DNA of 64,000 nucleotides from SABI01 sp963677695 (GTDB lineage: Bacteria; Spirochaetota; Spirochaetia; Sphaerochaetales; Sphaerochaetaceae), in contig CAXXUJ010000001.1 in assembly GCA_963677695.2 (NCBI GenBank), positions 434,001 through 498,000 of the forward strand, read 5' to 3'. Positions 51,833 to 61,035 of this stretch are shown in pieces; within the stretch, counting starts at the first letter, position 1, and every line of letters starts with the position of its first letter. Both the position numbers and the translations under genes were made by a program. The notes beneath the pieces are model-generated. The model saw nothing but the letters and a program-made list of their open reading frames with translations, had not been told where the DNA came from and made no database searches.

Positions 51833-52945
51833 ATGAAAAAGACACTGCTCTATGCTCTTTCACTGGTACTGATCCTGGCAATCCTGCCATCCACTCTGGC
51901 AGCAGAATTTCTAACCCCTGATGAGGACGGGTACCTCTACCTTGAACAGTTCAGTGAACCCTTCACCTTTGCAATGGCAGAAGCATCAGCTGTCCTGTTC
52001 ACAACAGAACAGAGCGGAGAATATTCCCTTACGAACGATTCACATGATACCTGTGAATCACTCTTCGTCATATATGACCTCAATGCCTGGGGGAATGAAG
52101 AGGGGGAAGTAGGAATGAACTGGCCGTTAATGGTAGCCGAGGCATCCATTCCCTCAATGGTACTTGAGTCCGGTGGACTCTACATGCTGATGATATCTCC
52201 CCTTGATACAAACAATATAGGCAGCACTGTACAGTTCTCTTTTGCCCCTGCGGGCATACTTGAGTCCCCTCCCGAGCCGATCTATGAAATGGCGTACGAT
52301 GCAAATGAGTCGATCACCTGGAATACGACAGCTGAAGAGTGGAGGGGAGATATAGGGAAACGGATCCAGGTGACCCTGCCCCCCGGTGGATCTCAGAGCA
52401 AGATCTGGGGAACAGCGGTCTATACCGATGACTCCCCCATCGGCACTGCCGCTGTCCATGCGGGTCTGATCAATTTCCAGGATGGCGGAACGGTAATCAT
52501 CGAGATTGTTGAACCGCAGGATTCCTACAAAGCTTCAAACAACAACGACATTGCTTCAAACGATTACGGGAAGTGGGAGGGAAGCTATCGCTTCACCCTT
52601 GCGGCTCCCAAAGTTACAGCGATTCCATATGATACCACAGCAGCTGGCGACTGGAAGACGACAGCCGAGAAATGGAGAGGAGAAACAGGGAAGCGGATCA
52701 AAGTTACGATTCCTGCCGGAGGTTCAGTGAATTCGATCTGGGGAACCGAGATCTATACCGATGACTCCCCTATCGCCGTGGCAGCTGTCCATGCGGGTCT
52801 GATCACTCTGGAAAACGGAGGAACAGTGATCATAGAGATCATGGATCCCCTTGATTCCTACACAGGATCAAGGAACAATGGTGTCTCCTCCAGCGGATAC
52901 GGAGCCTGGCACGGGAGTTACCGATTCATCACTTCCGACCGCTAA
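51833..52945 (+). CDS. Secreted protein with two tandem LCCL domains
   Basis: A signal peptide (MKKTLLYALSLVLILAILPSTLA) precedes an N-terminal beta-rich domain of about 120 residues. Two LCCL domains follow, at about 150-250 and 270-365, each with KIWGTAVYTDDSPI or SIWGTEIYTDDSPI, AAVHAGLI, GGTVIIEI and GKWEGSYRF or GAWHGSYRF. The canonical cysteine of the IC-x-AAxHAG element is replaced by G/A. LCCL is an extracellular fold known from vertebrate coagulation factor C and some bacteria; it may bind lipids or glycans. GGAGG precedes the ATG. The gene is monocistronic. Confidence 0.85.
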   Translation: MKKTLLYALSLVLILAILPSTLAAEFLTPDEDGYLYLEQFSEPFTFAMAEASAVLFTTEQSGEYSLTNDSHDTCESLFVIYDLNAWGNEEGEVGMNWPLMVAEASIPSMVLESGGLYMLMISPLDTNNIGSTVQFSFAPAGILESPPEPIYEMAYDANESITWNTTAEEWRGDIGKRIQVTLPPGGSQSKIWGTAVYTDDSPIGTAAVHAGLINFQDGGTVIIEIVEPQDSYKASNNNDIASNDYGKWEGSYRFTLAAPKVTAIPYDTTAAGDWKTTAEKWRGETGKRIKVTIPAGGSVNSIWGTEIYTDDSPIAVAAVHAGLITLENGGTVIIEIMDPLDSYTGSRNNGVSSSGYGAWHGSYRFITSDR

Positions 52946-53008
52946 GCCCTCAGATCGGCAAGAAATATCTCAATGGATTTCAGGGAAATATCACACGATG
53001 ATTTTTCC

Positions 53009-53145
53009 CAACTTTTTCCCAACTAATCCGTAAATATGCCAACTTCTGGTGAAAAAGTTGACATATTTACTCCAAGAGTTGCTATGTTCCCTGATTAGTT
53101 GCGATATGTACTCCCATATTTGCATATTTCCACATGAGTTGCGAT
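53009..53145. repeat. Array of AGTTG sites around a 16-bp inverted repeat
   Basis: AGTTG-type sites recur on the + strand at 53056, 53077, 53097, 53118 (ATTTG) and 53137, spaced 21, 20, 21 and 19 bp, several within longer AGTTGCGATAT-like units. On the other strand CAACT occurs at 53009, 53020 and 53040. At the centre GTAAATATGCCAACTT (53030-53045) and AAGTTGACATATTTAC (53055-53070) form a hairpin with one mismatch (a G-U pair in the minus-strand RNA). It lies between convergent genes. No T-run follows. Confidence 0.65.
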
Positions 53146-53205
53146 ATCTGCTATCAGAGATTTATTTTTCCATACCCACCCATCAGGAGAATTCTCCGAT
53201 CCTTT

Positions 53206-54471
53206 TCACGCTTCACCCATCATCGGCGATTCTTTGAGCAGCAGCACAAGGATGAAGGTGATGAAGGCCAGGACAACAAAGATGTTCATTACAAGGGGAA
53301 GGTAGACATTTCCCCTCCTACTCATAAGGTAAGTGAACACCAGACCGCTGATCTGTCCCACGAAGAGGAGCATACCCTGCGAAGAAGATTCAGGTGCCGG
53401 ATAGCTTACCTCCGCCGCATACTGGAATCCTATCGGTCCTGCACTCATGATGAAGAAACCGAGAATGAAAGAAGAAACAAGGGCTACGATGTAGGCTCCC
53501 TCGGGTCCCGAGGAAAGATAGCGGGCGAAGGTAAGTCCGGCAACCCCGGGAACCATGCCTGAAAGGCAGATAACAAGGAAGAGTTTTCTCTTCCTGAAGG
53601 TATCGGAGAGAATAGGGAGAATGACTGCCCCGATGACACCTCCTGCAAGCATGAGAACACCTATCATGCCGTTTGAGTCATCCACTCCTATATATCCTGC
53701 GATCGCATCGACCATCGAGCTGACAGCATTGAAGAGTCCCAGACCTATGAAGAAGAGAATCAAAAGGATCACCATATCCTTTCGCCCGAAGATATGGCGG
53801 AACCCGTCGAAGAACTTCAGGTGACGGTACTCACTCTCAGAAGGAGGCGTGGGAGGTTTCTCCCGTATGATCAGAAGTGAGATAATACCCGCACCTGCAG
53901 TTATAAGTCCGTAGGTGAGAAGCATCGAGTCCATTCCGGCACCGTAGGTTGCAGAATCAGGGGAGGTATCGACTATGAGAGGCGTAAGCCCCATCGCTAT
54001 GATGATACCGATGTACTGTGCAAGGGCGGCTATTCCTGCCGCCATCGCCCTCTCGCGAAGCGGAAACCACCTCACCGTCAGTGCTGTCACTGCATTGAGG
54101 ATGAAGGGCTGAGCGGCCGCGAGGCCTATCTGTGAAACGACGACGATCATGAAGGAATCTGCGAAGATGCCTTTGACCAGTGCGAACACGATCATTGCCA
54201 CCGCTCCGATGCCGAGTCCCTTTCGTATTCCGTATGTGTCGATGACGTACGAGGCGGGAATGCACATGATGAGGAAGATAAGCATATACGACATAGCGAT
54301 GAAATCGATGTTGATGAACGAACCTTCGGTTATTTGACCTGAGTAGAAGACCGCAGCGGCCCGTGCCACCGGAGCGTGGGTGAGCCACTGGATCTGTGAG
54401 ACGGCGGTAAGCAAGAAGAAGGCGGCGAGCACAGCCCACCTGTAGCGATAAACACGGAACGTATCAGACAT
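53206..54471 (-). CDS. MFS transporter
   Basis: The start ATG 54471 (MSDTFRVYRYRWAVL) follows GAGGTG; the longer frame from 54492 lacks such a site. Twelve helices are visible. The MFS A-like motif between helices 2 and 3 reads YVIDTYGIRKGLG, and the segment VRWFPLRERAMAAGIAALAQYIG matches the sequence that follows helix 4 in nitrate/oxalate and feline-leukaemia-receptor-like MFS proteins. The LSDTFRKRK loop lies after helix 8. A haem- or organic-anion-type substrate has been described for such relatives, but none can be assigned here. Monocistronic. Confidence 0.86.
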   Translation of the reverse strand: MSDTFRVYRYRWAVLAAFFLLTAVSQIQWLTHAPVARAAAVFYSGQITEGSFINIDFIAMSYMLIFLIMCIPASYVIDTYGIRKGLGIGAVAMIVFALVKGIFADSFMIVVVSQIGLAAAQPFILNAVTALTVRWFPLRERAMAAGIAALAQYIGIIIAMGLTPLIVDTSPDSATYGAGMDSMLLTYGLITAGAGIISLLIIREKPPTPPSESEYRHLKFFDGFRHIFGRKDMVILLILFFIGLGLFNAVSSMVDAIAGYIGVDDSNGMIGVLMLAGGVIGAVILPILSDTFRKRKLFLVICLSGMVPGVAGLTFARYLSSGPEGAYIVALVSSFILGFFIMSAGPIGFQYAAEVSYPAPESSSQGMLLFVGQISGLVFTYLMSRRGNVYLPLVMNIFVVLAFITFILVLLLKESPMMGEA

Positions 54472-54531
54472 GGTGCACCTCGTATGTATCACTTATAGTA
54501 CAGCCCTCTCACCTGAGATAACAACGCTTTA

Positions 54532-55293
54532 TTATCTGGTCATTACCCCAGTAAACACCTCGCACTGATAGGAGAAGCTGACCTCCCCGTTTCTCTCATA
54601 CTTACTGAACAGCTGTTCAAGGCTCTTACGGAACGAAGTGTACCCCCCTTCTTCAGGAGAAGGTGTGTAGGAGGAGGAAAATACTCTCCCGAGAAAGCCT
54701 TCCAGGTTGAAATTCTGATGGTACGGAAATACCCTCTTTTCGGGAGTTTTTCCGAAAAACCCGCTCAGCGTCTCCTCTGATATCCTATGGTGATGGACAC
54801 TCGTGTACCGCTCTCCCAGAGTGTTCACCAGCAGCTGTTCATACGCCTTCATGAATTCAACTGACATATCACGTCTGTTCCAGATAAGGAAGATCCGCCC
54901 GCCCGGGCGGAGAACACGGGAGAACTCAGCTCTGCATGTCACCGGATCAAACCAGTGGAAGGCCTGAGCACTCGTGATGAAATCGACTGAGGCATCGGGA
55001 AGTGAAGTCTGTTCGGCGGAGGTCGATAGGGAGAGAAGACTTGAATACTCTTTCAGTTCCCTTTCCGCCGATTCCCTCATCTCCCTGTTCGGCTCGATCG
55101 CATATACCCTCTGCGCAGCGGGGAGAAGAAGGCGGGTGAACAACCCGGTCCCCGATCCTATATCGGCAACAGTGCTTTCAGCACTCAAACCCTTTTCACT
55201 CAAGAAGGTAAGCACCTCATCAGGGTACCCCGGACGGTACTTTGTATAATCATCAACGCGATTTGAAAATCTTTTTCTGCTGTCAGTTTCCAT
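54532..55293 (-). CDS. Class I SAM-dependent methyltransferase
   Basis: The methyltransferase motifs are visible: motif I VADIGSGTGLFTRLLL, motif II VYAIEPNREMRESA, and the later SVDFITSAQAFHWFDP and SRVLRPGGRIFLIWNRR. The N terminus FSNRVDDYTKYRPGYP is typical of the UbiE/Methyltransf_11 group. The substrate is unknown. It is upstream of the MFS gene on the same strand, separated by about 60 bases. Confidence 0.9.
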   Translation of the reverse strand: METDSRKRFSNRVDDYTKYRPGYPDEVLTFLSEKGLSAESTVADIGSGTGLFTRLLLPAAQRVYAIEPNREMRESAERELKEYSSLLSLSTSAEQTSLPDASVDFITSAQAFHWFDPVTCRAEFSRVLRPGGRIFLIWNRRDMSVEFMKAYEQLLVNTLGERYTSVHHHRISEETLSGFFGKTPEKRVFPYHQNFNLEGFLGRVFSSSYTPSPEEGGYTSFRKSLEQLFSKYERNGEVSFSYQCEVFTGVMTR

Positions 55294-55485
55294 AGTGAAT
55301 CATTGTACCACCGATTGCTCAATCTGCATCCTATTACAGCATAATTTTCTATTTAGAACATTCCTGTGCCAGATAATTTGTATATGAACCTTCCCGTCAG
55401 GGTTTCTATCAGGTATATTGAAAACACAGAAGAATATGGTTACTGATGCAGTAACGTAAGAGGCAGCGAACAAAGAGAGGGTGAC

Positions 55486-56649
55486 GTGCAGCTTGACTTT
55501 CTGACGACATTCATTATCACAGGGGTTATGATAGGGGCTATCAGCCTTTCAATCCTCGTGTTCAGTTTCACCAGGAAAGAGAACCTTCAGTTCCTCTGGG
55601 GAACAGCGGCAGGGCTGCTGTTCTCAGCCGGCTACATCCTTGCGGGACTCAGGGGAATCATTCCCGACTTCTACAGCATTATCGTCTTCAATATCCTTGT
55701 CATTCTCGGTCTCCTCTCCTTCTGCGAACTCTACAGCAGAATGCTCGACATCCGTCCGGCAAAGCGCTACCTGCTTCTCCTGGTTCCCCTCACCATCGCG
55801 GTTCTGTTCAGTTACTACACCTTTGTGAGCCCCGACTACACCATGCGCGTGATCCTGTTCAACACTGCAGTACTTATTCCTGTCACCTACATTCTCACTG
55901 TACTCTATCTTGGAACGAGAGAGAAACCAATGAGAAGCCAGCGTCTGGCTTCTATTCCGTTTATTATCTTCACCCTTATCGCTATCACGCGTCTGATCCA
56001 TCCCCAAGGGATACAGGGAGGAGCCTTCACCCTTCCCTTCGATTTTCTCCTCAACACCTTCTACATGATCACTTCGGTCTGGGCTACCATGTCCTCGATT
56101 CTACTTGTGGGAAACAGACTGCAGGCACAGCTTGAGTATGCAGCGAGCATCGATCCGCTTACACAGACGATGAACAGAAGATACCTTCAGGAATCACTCA
56201 TGAAGGAACTCGATGCGGGGCGCAGAAAGAGTGACGGAATGAGCATCATCCTCTGTGACATCGATCACTTCAAGGAAGTCAATGATACCTACGGTCACGT
56301 CACAGGAGATGCTGTCCTTGTCCACACCGTCAACCTTTTCAGAAACCAGCTTCAAAACGATGATATCCTCGCCCGCTACGGGGGAGAGGAGTTTCTCTTC
56401 GTTCTCTACTCCACTCCCCTCCAGGCCGCTCATGAGATTGCCGAGAGAGCGAGGGCGGCAGTGAGCGACACTCCCTATCTTCTGGAGGGGAAGCGTATCC
56501 CCATCACCTGCTCCTTCGGTGTCGCCTGCTTCGATTGTGACACCGATGATTATGAATCTCTCATTCAGAGAGCTGATGGAGCGATGTACCGGTCGAAACG
56601 GGAAGGACGGAATATCGTGACATCCCTTGCCTATGGAGAGAATCTATGA
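55486..56649 (+). CDS. Membrane-bound diguanylate cyclase (GGDEF)
   Basis: About six membrane helices fill the first 215 residues (FIITGVMIGAISLSILVF, LVPLTIAVLFSYY and others). The GGDEF domain follows: DPLTQTMNRRYLQ, CDIDHFKEVNDTYGHVTGDAVL and the active-site ARYGGEEFLFV. GGEEF is an active form, so the enzyme probably makes cyclic di-GMP. The inhibitory site is missing: the four residues before the spacer read QNDD instead of RxxD. GTG 55486 follows AGAGAGGGTG. The stop overlaps the acylphosphatase start by 4 bases. Confidence 0.92.
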   Translation: MQLDFLTTFIITGVMIGAISLSILVFSFTRKENLQFLWGTAAGLLFSAGYILAGLRGIIPDFYSIIVFNILVILGLLSFCELYSRMLDIRPAKRYLLLLVPLTIAVLFSYYTFVSPDYTMRVILFNTAVLIPVTYILTVLYLGTREKPMRSQRLASIPFIIFTLIAITRLIHPQGIQGGAFTLPFDFLLNTFYMITSVWATMSSILLVGNRLQAQLEYAASIDPLTQTMNRRYLQESLMKELDAGRRKSDGMSIILCDIDHFKEVNDTYGHVTGDAVLVHTVNLFRNQLQNDDILARYGGEEFLFVLYSTPLQAAHEIAERARAAVSDTPYLLEGKRIPITCSFGVACFDCDTDDYESLIQRADGAMYRSKREGRNIVTSLAYGENL

Positions 56650-56918
56650 CAGCCGTTCGGTATAGGATCTTCGGAAGAGTACAGATGGTGGGCTTCAGGT
56701 ACTTCGCCCTCAGAATGGCCCAGGTGTTCGATATCAGAGGGTATGTGAAGAACCTCCCCGACGGATCGGTACTCGTGACCGCCTCAGGGAAAAAACAGGA
56801 TATGGATCAGTTCGCTTCGCGTCTCGCAGAGGGACCTCCCTATGCTTCGGTCGAGAGGATCGAACAGGAGATGATCGAGACTGTTGATGACTTCCCCTCA
56901 GGATTCTCCATCCGCTGA
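56646..56918 (+). CDS. acyP: Acylphosphatase
   Basis: A 90-residue protein with the acylphosphatase signature: RIFGRVQMVGFRYFALRMA (catalytic Arg in GFRYF) and GYVKNLPDGSVLVTASG (catalytic Asn). It hydrolyses acyl phosphates such as acetyl or carbamoyl phosphate. It is translationally coupled to the diguanylate cyclase gene (ATGA overlap), although no functional link is known. Confidence 0.94.
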   Translation: MTAVRYRIFGRVQMVGFRYFALRMAQVFDIRGYVKNLPDGSVLVTASGKKQDMDQFASRLAEGPPYASVERIEQEMIETVDDFPSGFSIR

Positions 56919-56983
56919 CAACACGATCCTACCTCCATCACTCTTTTGCCTCACAGATTTCACCTGACAAAGGGTTCCAGCCT

Positions 56984-57012
56984 TTGACAACCGGTTTTTT
57001 CAGGTTTATAAT
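56984..57012 (+). promoter_or_regulatory. Consensus sigma70 promoter of a lipoprotein gene
   Basis: Perfect TTGACA (56984-56989) and perfect TATAAT (57007-57012) are 17 bases apart. Transcription would start near 57019, leaving a 20-base leader with AAAGGAG. Confidence 0.8.
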
Positions 57013-57038
57013 AATTATACGTGACAAAAGGAGTTATA

Positions 57039-57758
57039 ATGATTTCAAAAAAGATCTCTGTAGCTCTGATCAGCGCACTTTTCCTTGTTGCTCTCACAGC
57101 CTGCAGTCTGTTCAGTCCTAAAGGGTCGGCCGTCGTCTCCTTCGAGAATTCTTCCGACAGAAGCAGTCGGACTGACATCACTGAAACGCATCTCACACCG
57201 ACCATCTTCGATGTAAAGATCGCTGCAGTCTACCTATCGGATGAGCTCGATGAGGGGGGGACAAATGTAGGGGAAGCAACCCCGATGATCTACCTGAGTC
57301 CCGACTGCGATGGGGACATAGAAGGGTATCAGAAAACAGATCTCACCTACTTCCATTTCGCAGCTGACCAGGCTTCGGTCAATGAGCAGATCAATGCCCA
57401 TGCAGAGGAAATTCCCGCACTGACGTACAATTATGTCAGGATCGAGTTTTACAAGACATACGATGCGGAAACCGAGCCAGAGTACCTGAATGTGAAGTGG
57501 GGAACAGCTGCTTTCACCCACGAGTTCTTCTATCCCACTTCCACGATCACGGTAGAGTTTGATGAACCTCTCGTTGTGGAGGGAGGCGATGCAGTACGCG
57601 TCACCCTTGAGTACGATTTCACGAACGCAATCACGAAAAACCGTTCATCTGATTTGATCACAGATGATGAAAGGAACGAAGATCTCTACATAGATGGTTC
57701 CTATTATTACCATTTCGTTATGCCCACCTTTCATCCTGTGGCAGAGCTGATCAACTGA
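57039..57758 (+). CDS. Lipoprotein of unknown function
   Basis: ATG 57039 (MISKKISVALISALFLVALTAC) is 5 bases behind AAAGGAGT; a GTG at 57021 in the same frame lies at the transcription start and is unlikely. The lipobox ALTAC gives an acylated Cys. The 220-residue mature domain has an immunoglobulin-like or DUF4382-like strand pattern (TIFDVKIAAVYLSD, YNYVRIEFYKTY, STITVEFDEPLVVEGG, AVRVTLEYDF). A consensus promoter suggests high expression. Family uncertain. Confidence 0.8.
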   Translation: MISKKISVALISALFLVALTACSLFSPKGSAVVSFENSSDRSSRTDITETHLTPTIFDVKIAAVYLSDELDEGGTNVGEATPMIYLSPDCDGDIEGYQKTDLTYFHFAADQASVNEQINAHAEEIPALTYNYVRIEFYKTYDAETEPEYLNVKWGTAAFTHEFFYPTSTITVEFDEPLVVEGGDAVRVTLEYDFTNAITKNRSSDLITDDERNEDLYIDGSYYYHFVMPTFHPVAELIN

Positions 57759-57860
57759 GTGTCAGAGATACTGACGTATAAGAATGTTTCTCATTAATCT
57801 TTCAATTCCTCTTTCCTTCCCTTAGAATGTGTAGTGATCACTGTCATCGGGAGAGCTCGT

Positions 57861-59354
57861 ATGAAAGAAGCACACACATCAGAATACCTTGAATCCTATT
57901 TCACACCCTTCAGGGAGAAGACCGTCGGGTCAGACCTATCTATCTTCCTTCCCGATATCAACAGGGATCGGAAACTGGTCTATGCCGACTGGATAGCCTC
58001 GGGAAGACTCTACGCTCCGATAGAGAAATATATGGAAGAGGTGGTGGGACCGCTGATCGGTAATACCCATACCGAAACGACCTTCACCGGCACTGCGATG
58101 ACTCAGGCCTACCACGAAGCCCGTCAGGTGATCAAGGAGCATGTGAATGCGAAAGAGGATGATCTTCTCTTCCTTGTGGGCAACGGAATGACCGGTGCTG
58201 TGAACAAGATGCAGAGAATGCTCGGCCTGAGAATCCCTGAATCCCTCGGGTCAAAGGGGAAGAAGGAGAGAAGACCGGTTGTCCTCATCACGCACATGGA
58301 ACACCATTCCAACCAGATCACCTGGGAAGAGTGCGATGTTGATCTCATCATCGTTCCCTTTGTTGCTGAAACGGGGCTCCCCGACCTTGAGGAGCTCGAG
58401 AAGATGGCAAAGAAATATGCCGCTGAACGCCCACTGGTGATCGGGTCCTTCACCGCCGGATCAAATGTCACGGGAATTCTCACCCCGATTCATGAGATGG
58501 CTGAAATCATCCACCGCCATGGCGGTATCTGCTTCGCCGACTACGCTGCGGCAGCTCCGTACGTCGCTATAGATATGCACCCGAAAGAAGAGGGAGCATA
58601 CTTTGATGGAATCATGTTCTCTCCCCACAAGTTCCTCGGAGGACCGGGGACGAGCGGAGTGCTCATCATGAACCGGGACCTCTACCACAACACGATTCCC
58701 GACAACCCGGGAGGGGGAACGGTCCGATGGACAAGCCCATTCGGACACCATCTCTATATCGAAGATATCGAAACAAGAGAGGACGGGGGTACCCCGGGAT
58801 TTCTCCAGGCGATCAGGATCGCCCTCACTCTCAAGGTGAAAGAGGCTATGGGAGTTAATCATATAAGAGAGAGGGAAGAGCATCTGATGCATATCATCCT
58901 CGACCGTTTCGAACATGCCGAAGAGATCGTCATCCTTGAGGGGCATAACCGTAACCGTCTCGGTATCATCTCCTTTTTCACCGTGGGTGTGCACCACAAC
59001 CTGATCGTACGCCTTCTCAATGACCGCTACGGCATACAGACCAGAGGAGGCTGCAGCTGTGCAGGCACCTACGGTCACATACTCTTCCATATCAACAAGA
59101 TCTCCAGTACGAGGATCGAGGAGATGATTACCAAGGGCGACCTCTCTGAGAAACCCGGCTGGGTGAGAATCTCCGTCCACCCCACCATGAGAGACAGCGA
59201 AGCGGAATTCATTGCTGAAAGCGTCCTCGAAATCATCCAGAACAGCGAAGAGTGGGGAAAGGATTATAAGTTCGACAAGACTTCAGGTGATTTCATCCGT
59301 ATCAACGGAGCATCCCCTGCGGTTCCCGACCTGATCGGCGAATTCAGCCCCTAG
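57861..59354 (+). CDS. Class V aminotransferase-fold PLP enzyme (cysteine desulfurase-like)
   Basis: ATG 57861 follows GGGAGAG; the longer GTG frame from 57834 has no such site. The fold type I PLP site is visible: HMEHHSNQITW, the ASP-type ICFADYAAAAPYV, and the Schiff-base Lys in MFSPHKFLGGPGTSGVL. The RTRGGCSCAG-type loop (IQTRGGCSCAGTYG) carries cysteines at the position of the cysteine desulfurase active-site Cys. The N-terminal part includes YADWIASGRLYAPIEKYMEEVVGP. It is longer (497 residues) than NifS/IscS. It may be a desulfurase or selenocysteine lyase-type enzyme of a less-studied group. Confidence 0.85.
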   Translation: MKEAHTSEYLESYFTPFREKTVGSDLSIFLPDINRDRKLVYADWIASGRLYAPIEKYMEEVVGPLIGNTHTETTFTGTAMTQAYHEARQVIKEHVNAKEDDLLFLVGNGMTGAVNKMQRMLGLRIPESLGSKGKKERRPVVLITHMEHHSNQITWEECDVDLIIVPFVAETGLPDLEELEKMAKKYAAERPLVIGSFTAGSNVTGILTPIHEMAEIIHRHGGICFADYAAAAPYVAIDMHPKEEGAYFDGIMFSPHKFLGGPGTSGVLIMNRDLYHNTIPDNPGGGTVRWTSPFGHHLYIEDIETREDGGTPGFLQAIRIALTLKVKEAMGVNHIREREEHLMHIILDRFEHAEEIVILEGHNRNRLGIISFFTVGVHHNLIVRLLNDRYGIQTRGGCSCAGTYGHILFHINKISSTRIEEMITKGDLSEKPGWVRISVHPTMRDSEAEFIAESVLEIIQNSEEWGKDYKFDKTSGDFIRINGASPAVPDLIGEFSP

Positions 59355-59434
59355 CATCACTCTAACAAAAATTCTCTCTTGCACCCTCTCCTCACCCAAT
59401 GTAAGGTAAGAGGAGAAAAAGGGAGGGGAACAGT

Positions 59435-59827
59435 ATGGGTGAGAATAGACAGGATGAAAAACGACTGCTTGAGGAATTCGCCGCATTCGAAAAGGAAAGA
59501 GAGGAACTGAGGTTCGCTCTCGGTGAAATCGGGGGACAGAAGTTCTCACGCAAGGACAACTGGATCAATATCGTATTTCTTGTCCTGATCGTGGTTCTTG
59601 TCTGCCTTGACCTTTTCTCCGACATCCTTCCCTGGAGGATATCGCTTGAAGTCGGTATGTTTCTCGTCTCCTTCAAGATTGTCTTCATGATCCACTCACA
59701 GCAGAAGGTCAACCACTTCCAGTTCTGGATCCTCAACTCGATCGAATATCGTATGAACGAGATGTCGCGTATAGTCAGGGCCCTTGAACAGAAAACAAAA
59801 GCCGAAGAGCAGAGAAAAGACGCGTAA
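59435..59827 (+). CDS. Small membrane protein with coiled-coil ends
   Basis: A 130-residue protein with an N-terminal charged helix (DEKRLLEEFAAFEKEREELRFAL), two membrane segments (INIVFLVLIVVLVCLDLF and ISLEVGMFLVSFKIVFMI) and a C-terminal coiled helix (MNEMSRIVRALEQKTKAEEQRKDA). AGGGAGGGG precedes the ATG. It is a recognisable uncharacterised inner-membrane type, with no known function. Confidence 0.75.
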   Translation: MGENRQDEKRLLEEFAAFEKEREELRFALGEIGGQKFSRKDNWINIVFLVLIVVLVCLDLFSDILPWRISLEVGMFLVSFKIVFMIHSQQKVNHFQFWILNSIEYRMNEMSRIVRALEQKTKAEEQRKDA

Positions 59828-59858
59828 AGAAAAAAAAGAATGAACGGAATTTCTCTCT

Positions 59859-60791
59859 TCAGTCCGCAATGGCATGCAGGTCGGCTTCAGCCCGGCCTGA
59901 GACCTTTCTGAACTGAACAAGAATAACCCCGCTCAGTATGATCGAAGAACCTAACAGCTGCCACCCGGTGAGGATCTGATGGAACATCAGGGCACTGAAA
60001 AGAAGAACGAACACGGTGGGAAGATTTCCGTATACCGATACCTGCGTACTCCCGATCTTCCTGACCGATAGATTCCACAAGACATTCGCCAGTAGAAAAG
60101 CGATGAAACCAGAGTACATGACCATCGGCCACACTTGCCAGGGAATCCCGGTATCCAGAAGTGCTCTCATGTCTCGATAATATCCGAACATGTAGACGAT
60201 GACTGACACACTCATAGCGAGACCGGTCACCTGTATGGGAGGATATTTTTTCATGTAGGGGCGAAGGAAGGTTGTGTTGATCGCGAAACCGAGCTCTGCG
60301 AATACGACGAACAGAATACCCCTGATCGTCGTCTCTCCACCTGAAGAAGACTGTGAAAGAACAATGATAGAAAGACCGAGGAGCGTCAGGAGAACGCCGG
60401 TAATCGACCTCCAACGGATCGACTCAAGACGGAAAATGAGAGAAAGAATGACAACCTGAATAGGCATGGTGGCCATGAGGATACCGCCGAGGGGAGCGCT
60501 TGTCTCATCTAGACCTCTGAGAAAAAGCACCTGGAACAAACTCATACCGAACAGCCCTATCAGAGCTATCCTCCAGATATCACGTGATTCAAAACGAACC
60601 CGGGAACGGGAGAAGAATGCGAAATAGAGCATGAATGGGAACACAAGAAGCATTCTCAGTCCGCCGAACTGCTGTGCGCTTATGAACGTGAATGAGATTT
60701 TCATGAGGGTGTTGTTGAAACCCCAGCTCACCGCGATGATAATCAGGGTAATATGAACCCAAAGGTGGCCTTTACCTGTTTTTCTCTCCAT
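59859..60791 (-). CDS. EamA/DMT-superfamily transporter
   Basis: Ten membrane helices in two EamA repeats, with the family segments WGFNNTLMKISF, FGGLRMLLVFPFMLYF and, in the second repeat, GILFVVFAELGFAINTTFLRPYMKKYPP. The last helix GSSIILSGVILVQFRKV precedes a short tail. It is a paralogue of the gene at 20.4-21.4 kb. Likely a small-molecule exporter; substrate unknown. Monocistronic, convergent with the coiled-coil membrane protein gene. Confidence 0.86.
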   Translation of the reverse strand: MERKTGKGHLWVHITLIIIAVSWGFNNTLMKISFTFISAQQFGGLRMLLVFPFMLYFAFFSRSRVRFESRDIWRIALIGLFGMSLFQVLFLRGLDETSAPLGGILMATMPIQVVILSLIFRLESIRWRSITGVLLTLLGLSIIVLSQSSSGGETTIRGILFVVFAELGFAINTTFLRPYMKKYPPIQVTGLAMSVSVIVYMFGYYRDMRALLDTGIPWQVWPMVMYSGFIAFLLANVLWNLSVRKIGSTQVSVYGNLPTVFVLLFSALMFHQILTGWQLLGSSIILSGVILVQFRKVSGRAEADLHAIAD

Positions 60792-60978
60792 AGTTTCTCT
60801 ATTTCCTGTACCTTGATGGATTCAGCCTACCATAGTCTGCACACAGGGAGAAGCACCCTGAAGCTATTCTCATTATGATTATGAGACTTCAATAACTCAT
60901 AGAACTTCCGATCCTCATGATGTTACCCGGCCATGCGAGATCTTCGAAAAAATTGAACGGATTCCGCCACTTCTGTCC

Positions 60979-61007
60979 TTGACATCACGCCATAAAAAAT
61001 GGACAAT
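60979..61007 (+). promoter_or_regulatory. Predicted promoter of the SDR gene
   Basis: TTGACA (60979-60984) and GACAAT (61002-61007, four of six consensus positions) are 17 bases apart. The -10 element touches the large palindrome. Confidence 0.45.
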
Positions 61008-61035
61008 TCCATATTGTTGCATGCAACAATATGGA
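61008..61035. promoter_or_regulatory. 28-bp perfect palindrome at the SDR transcription start (operator candidate)
   Basis: The two 14-base arms (beginning TCCATATTGTTGCA) are exact complements without a spacer. It lies immediately behind the -10 element and reaches into the ribosome binding site GGAGG. A bound dimer would block transcription. In the mRNA the same sequence could hide the ribosome binding site. Confidence 0.7.

Noticed and set aside
53957..54439. 160-codon minus-strand frame inside the MFS gene
   Set aside because: Rich in Arg/His and in another frame of a clear membrane protein; no start signal.
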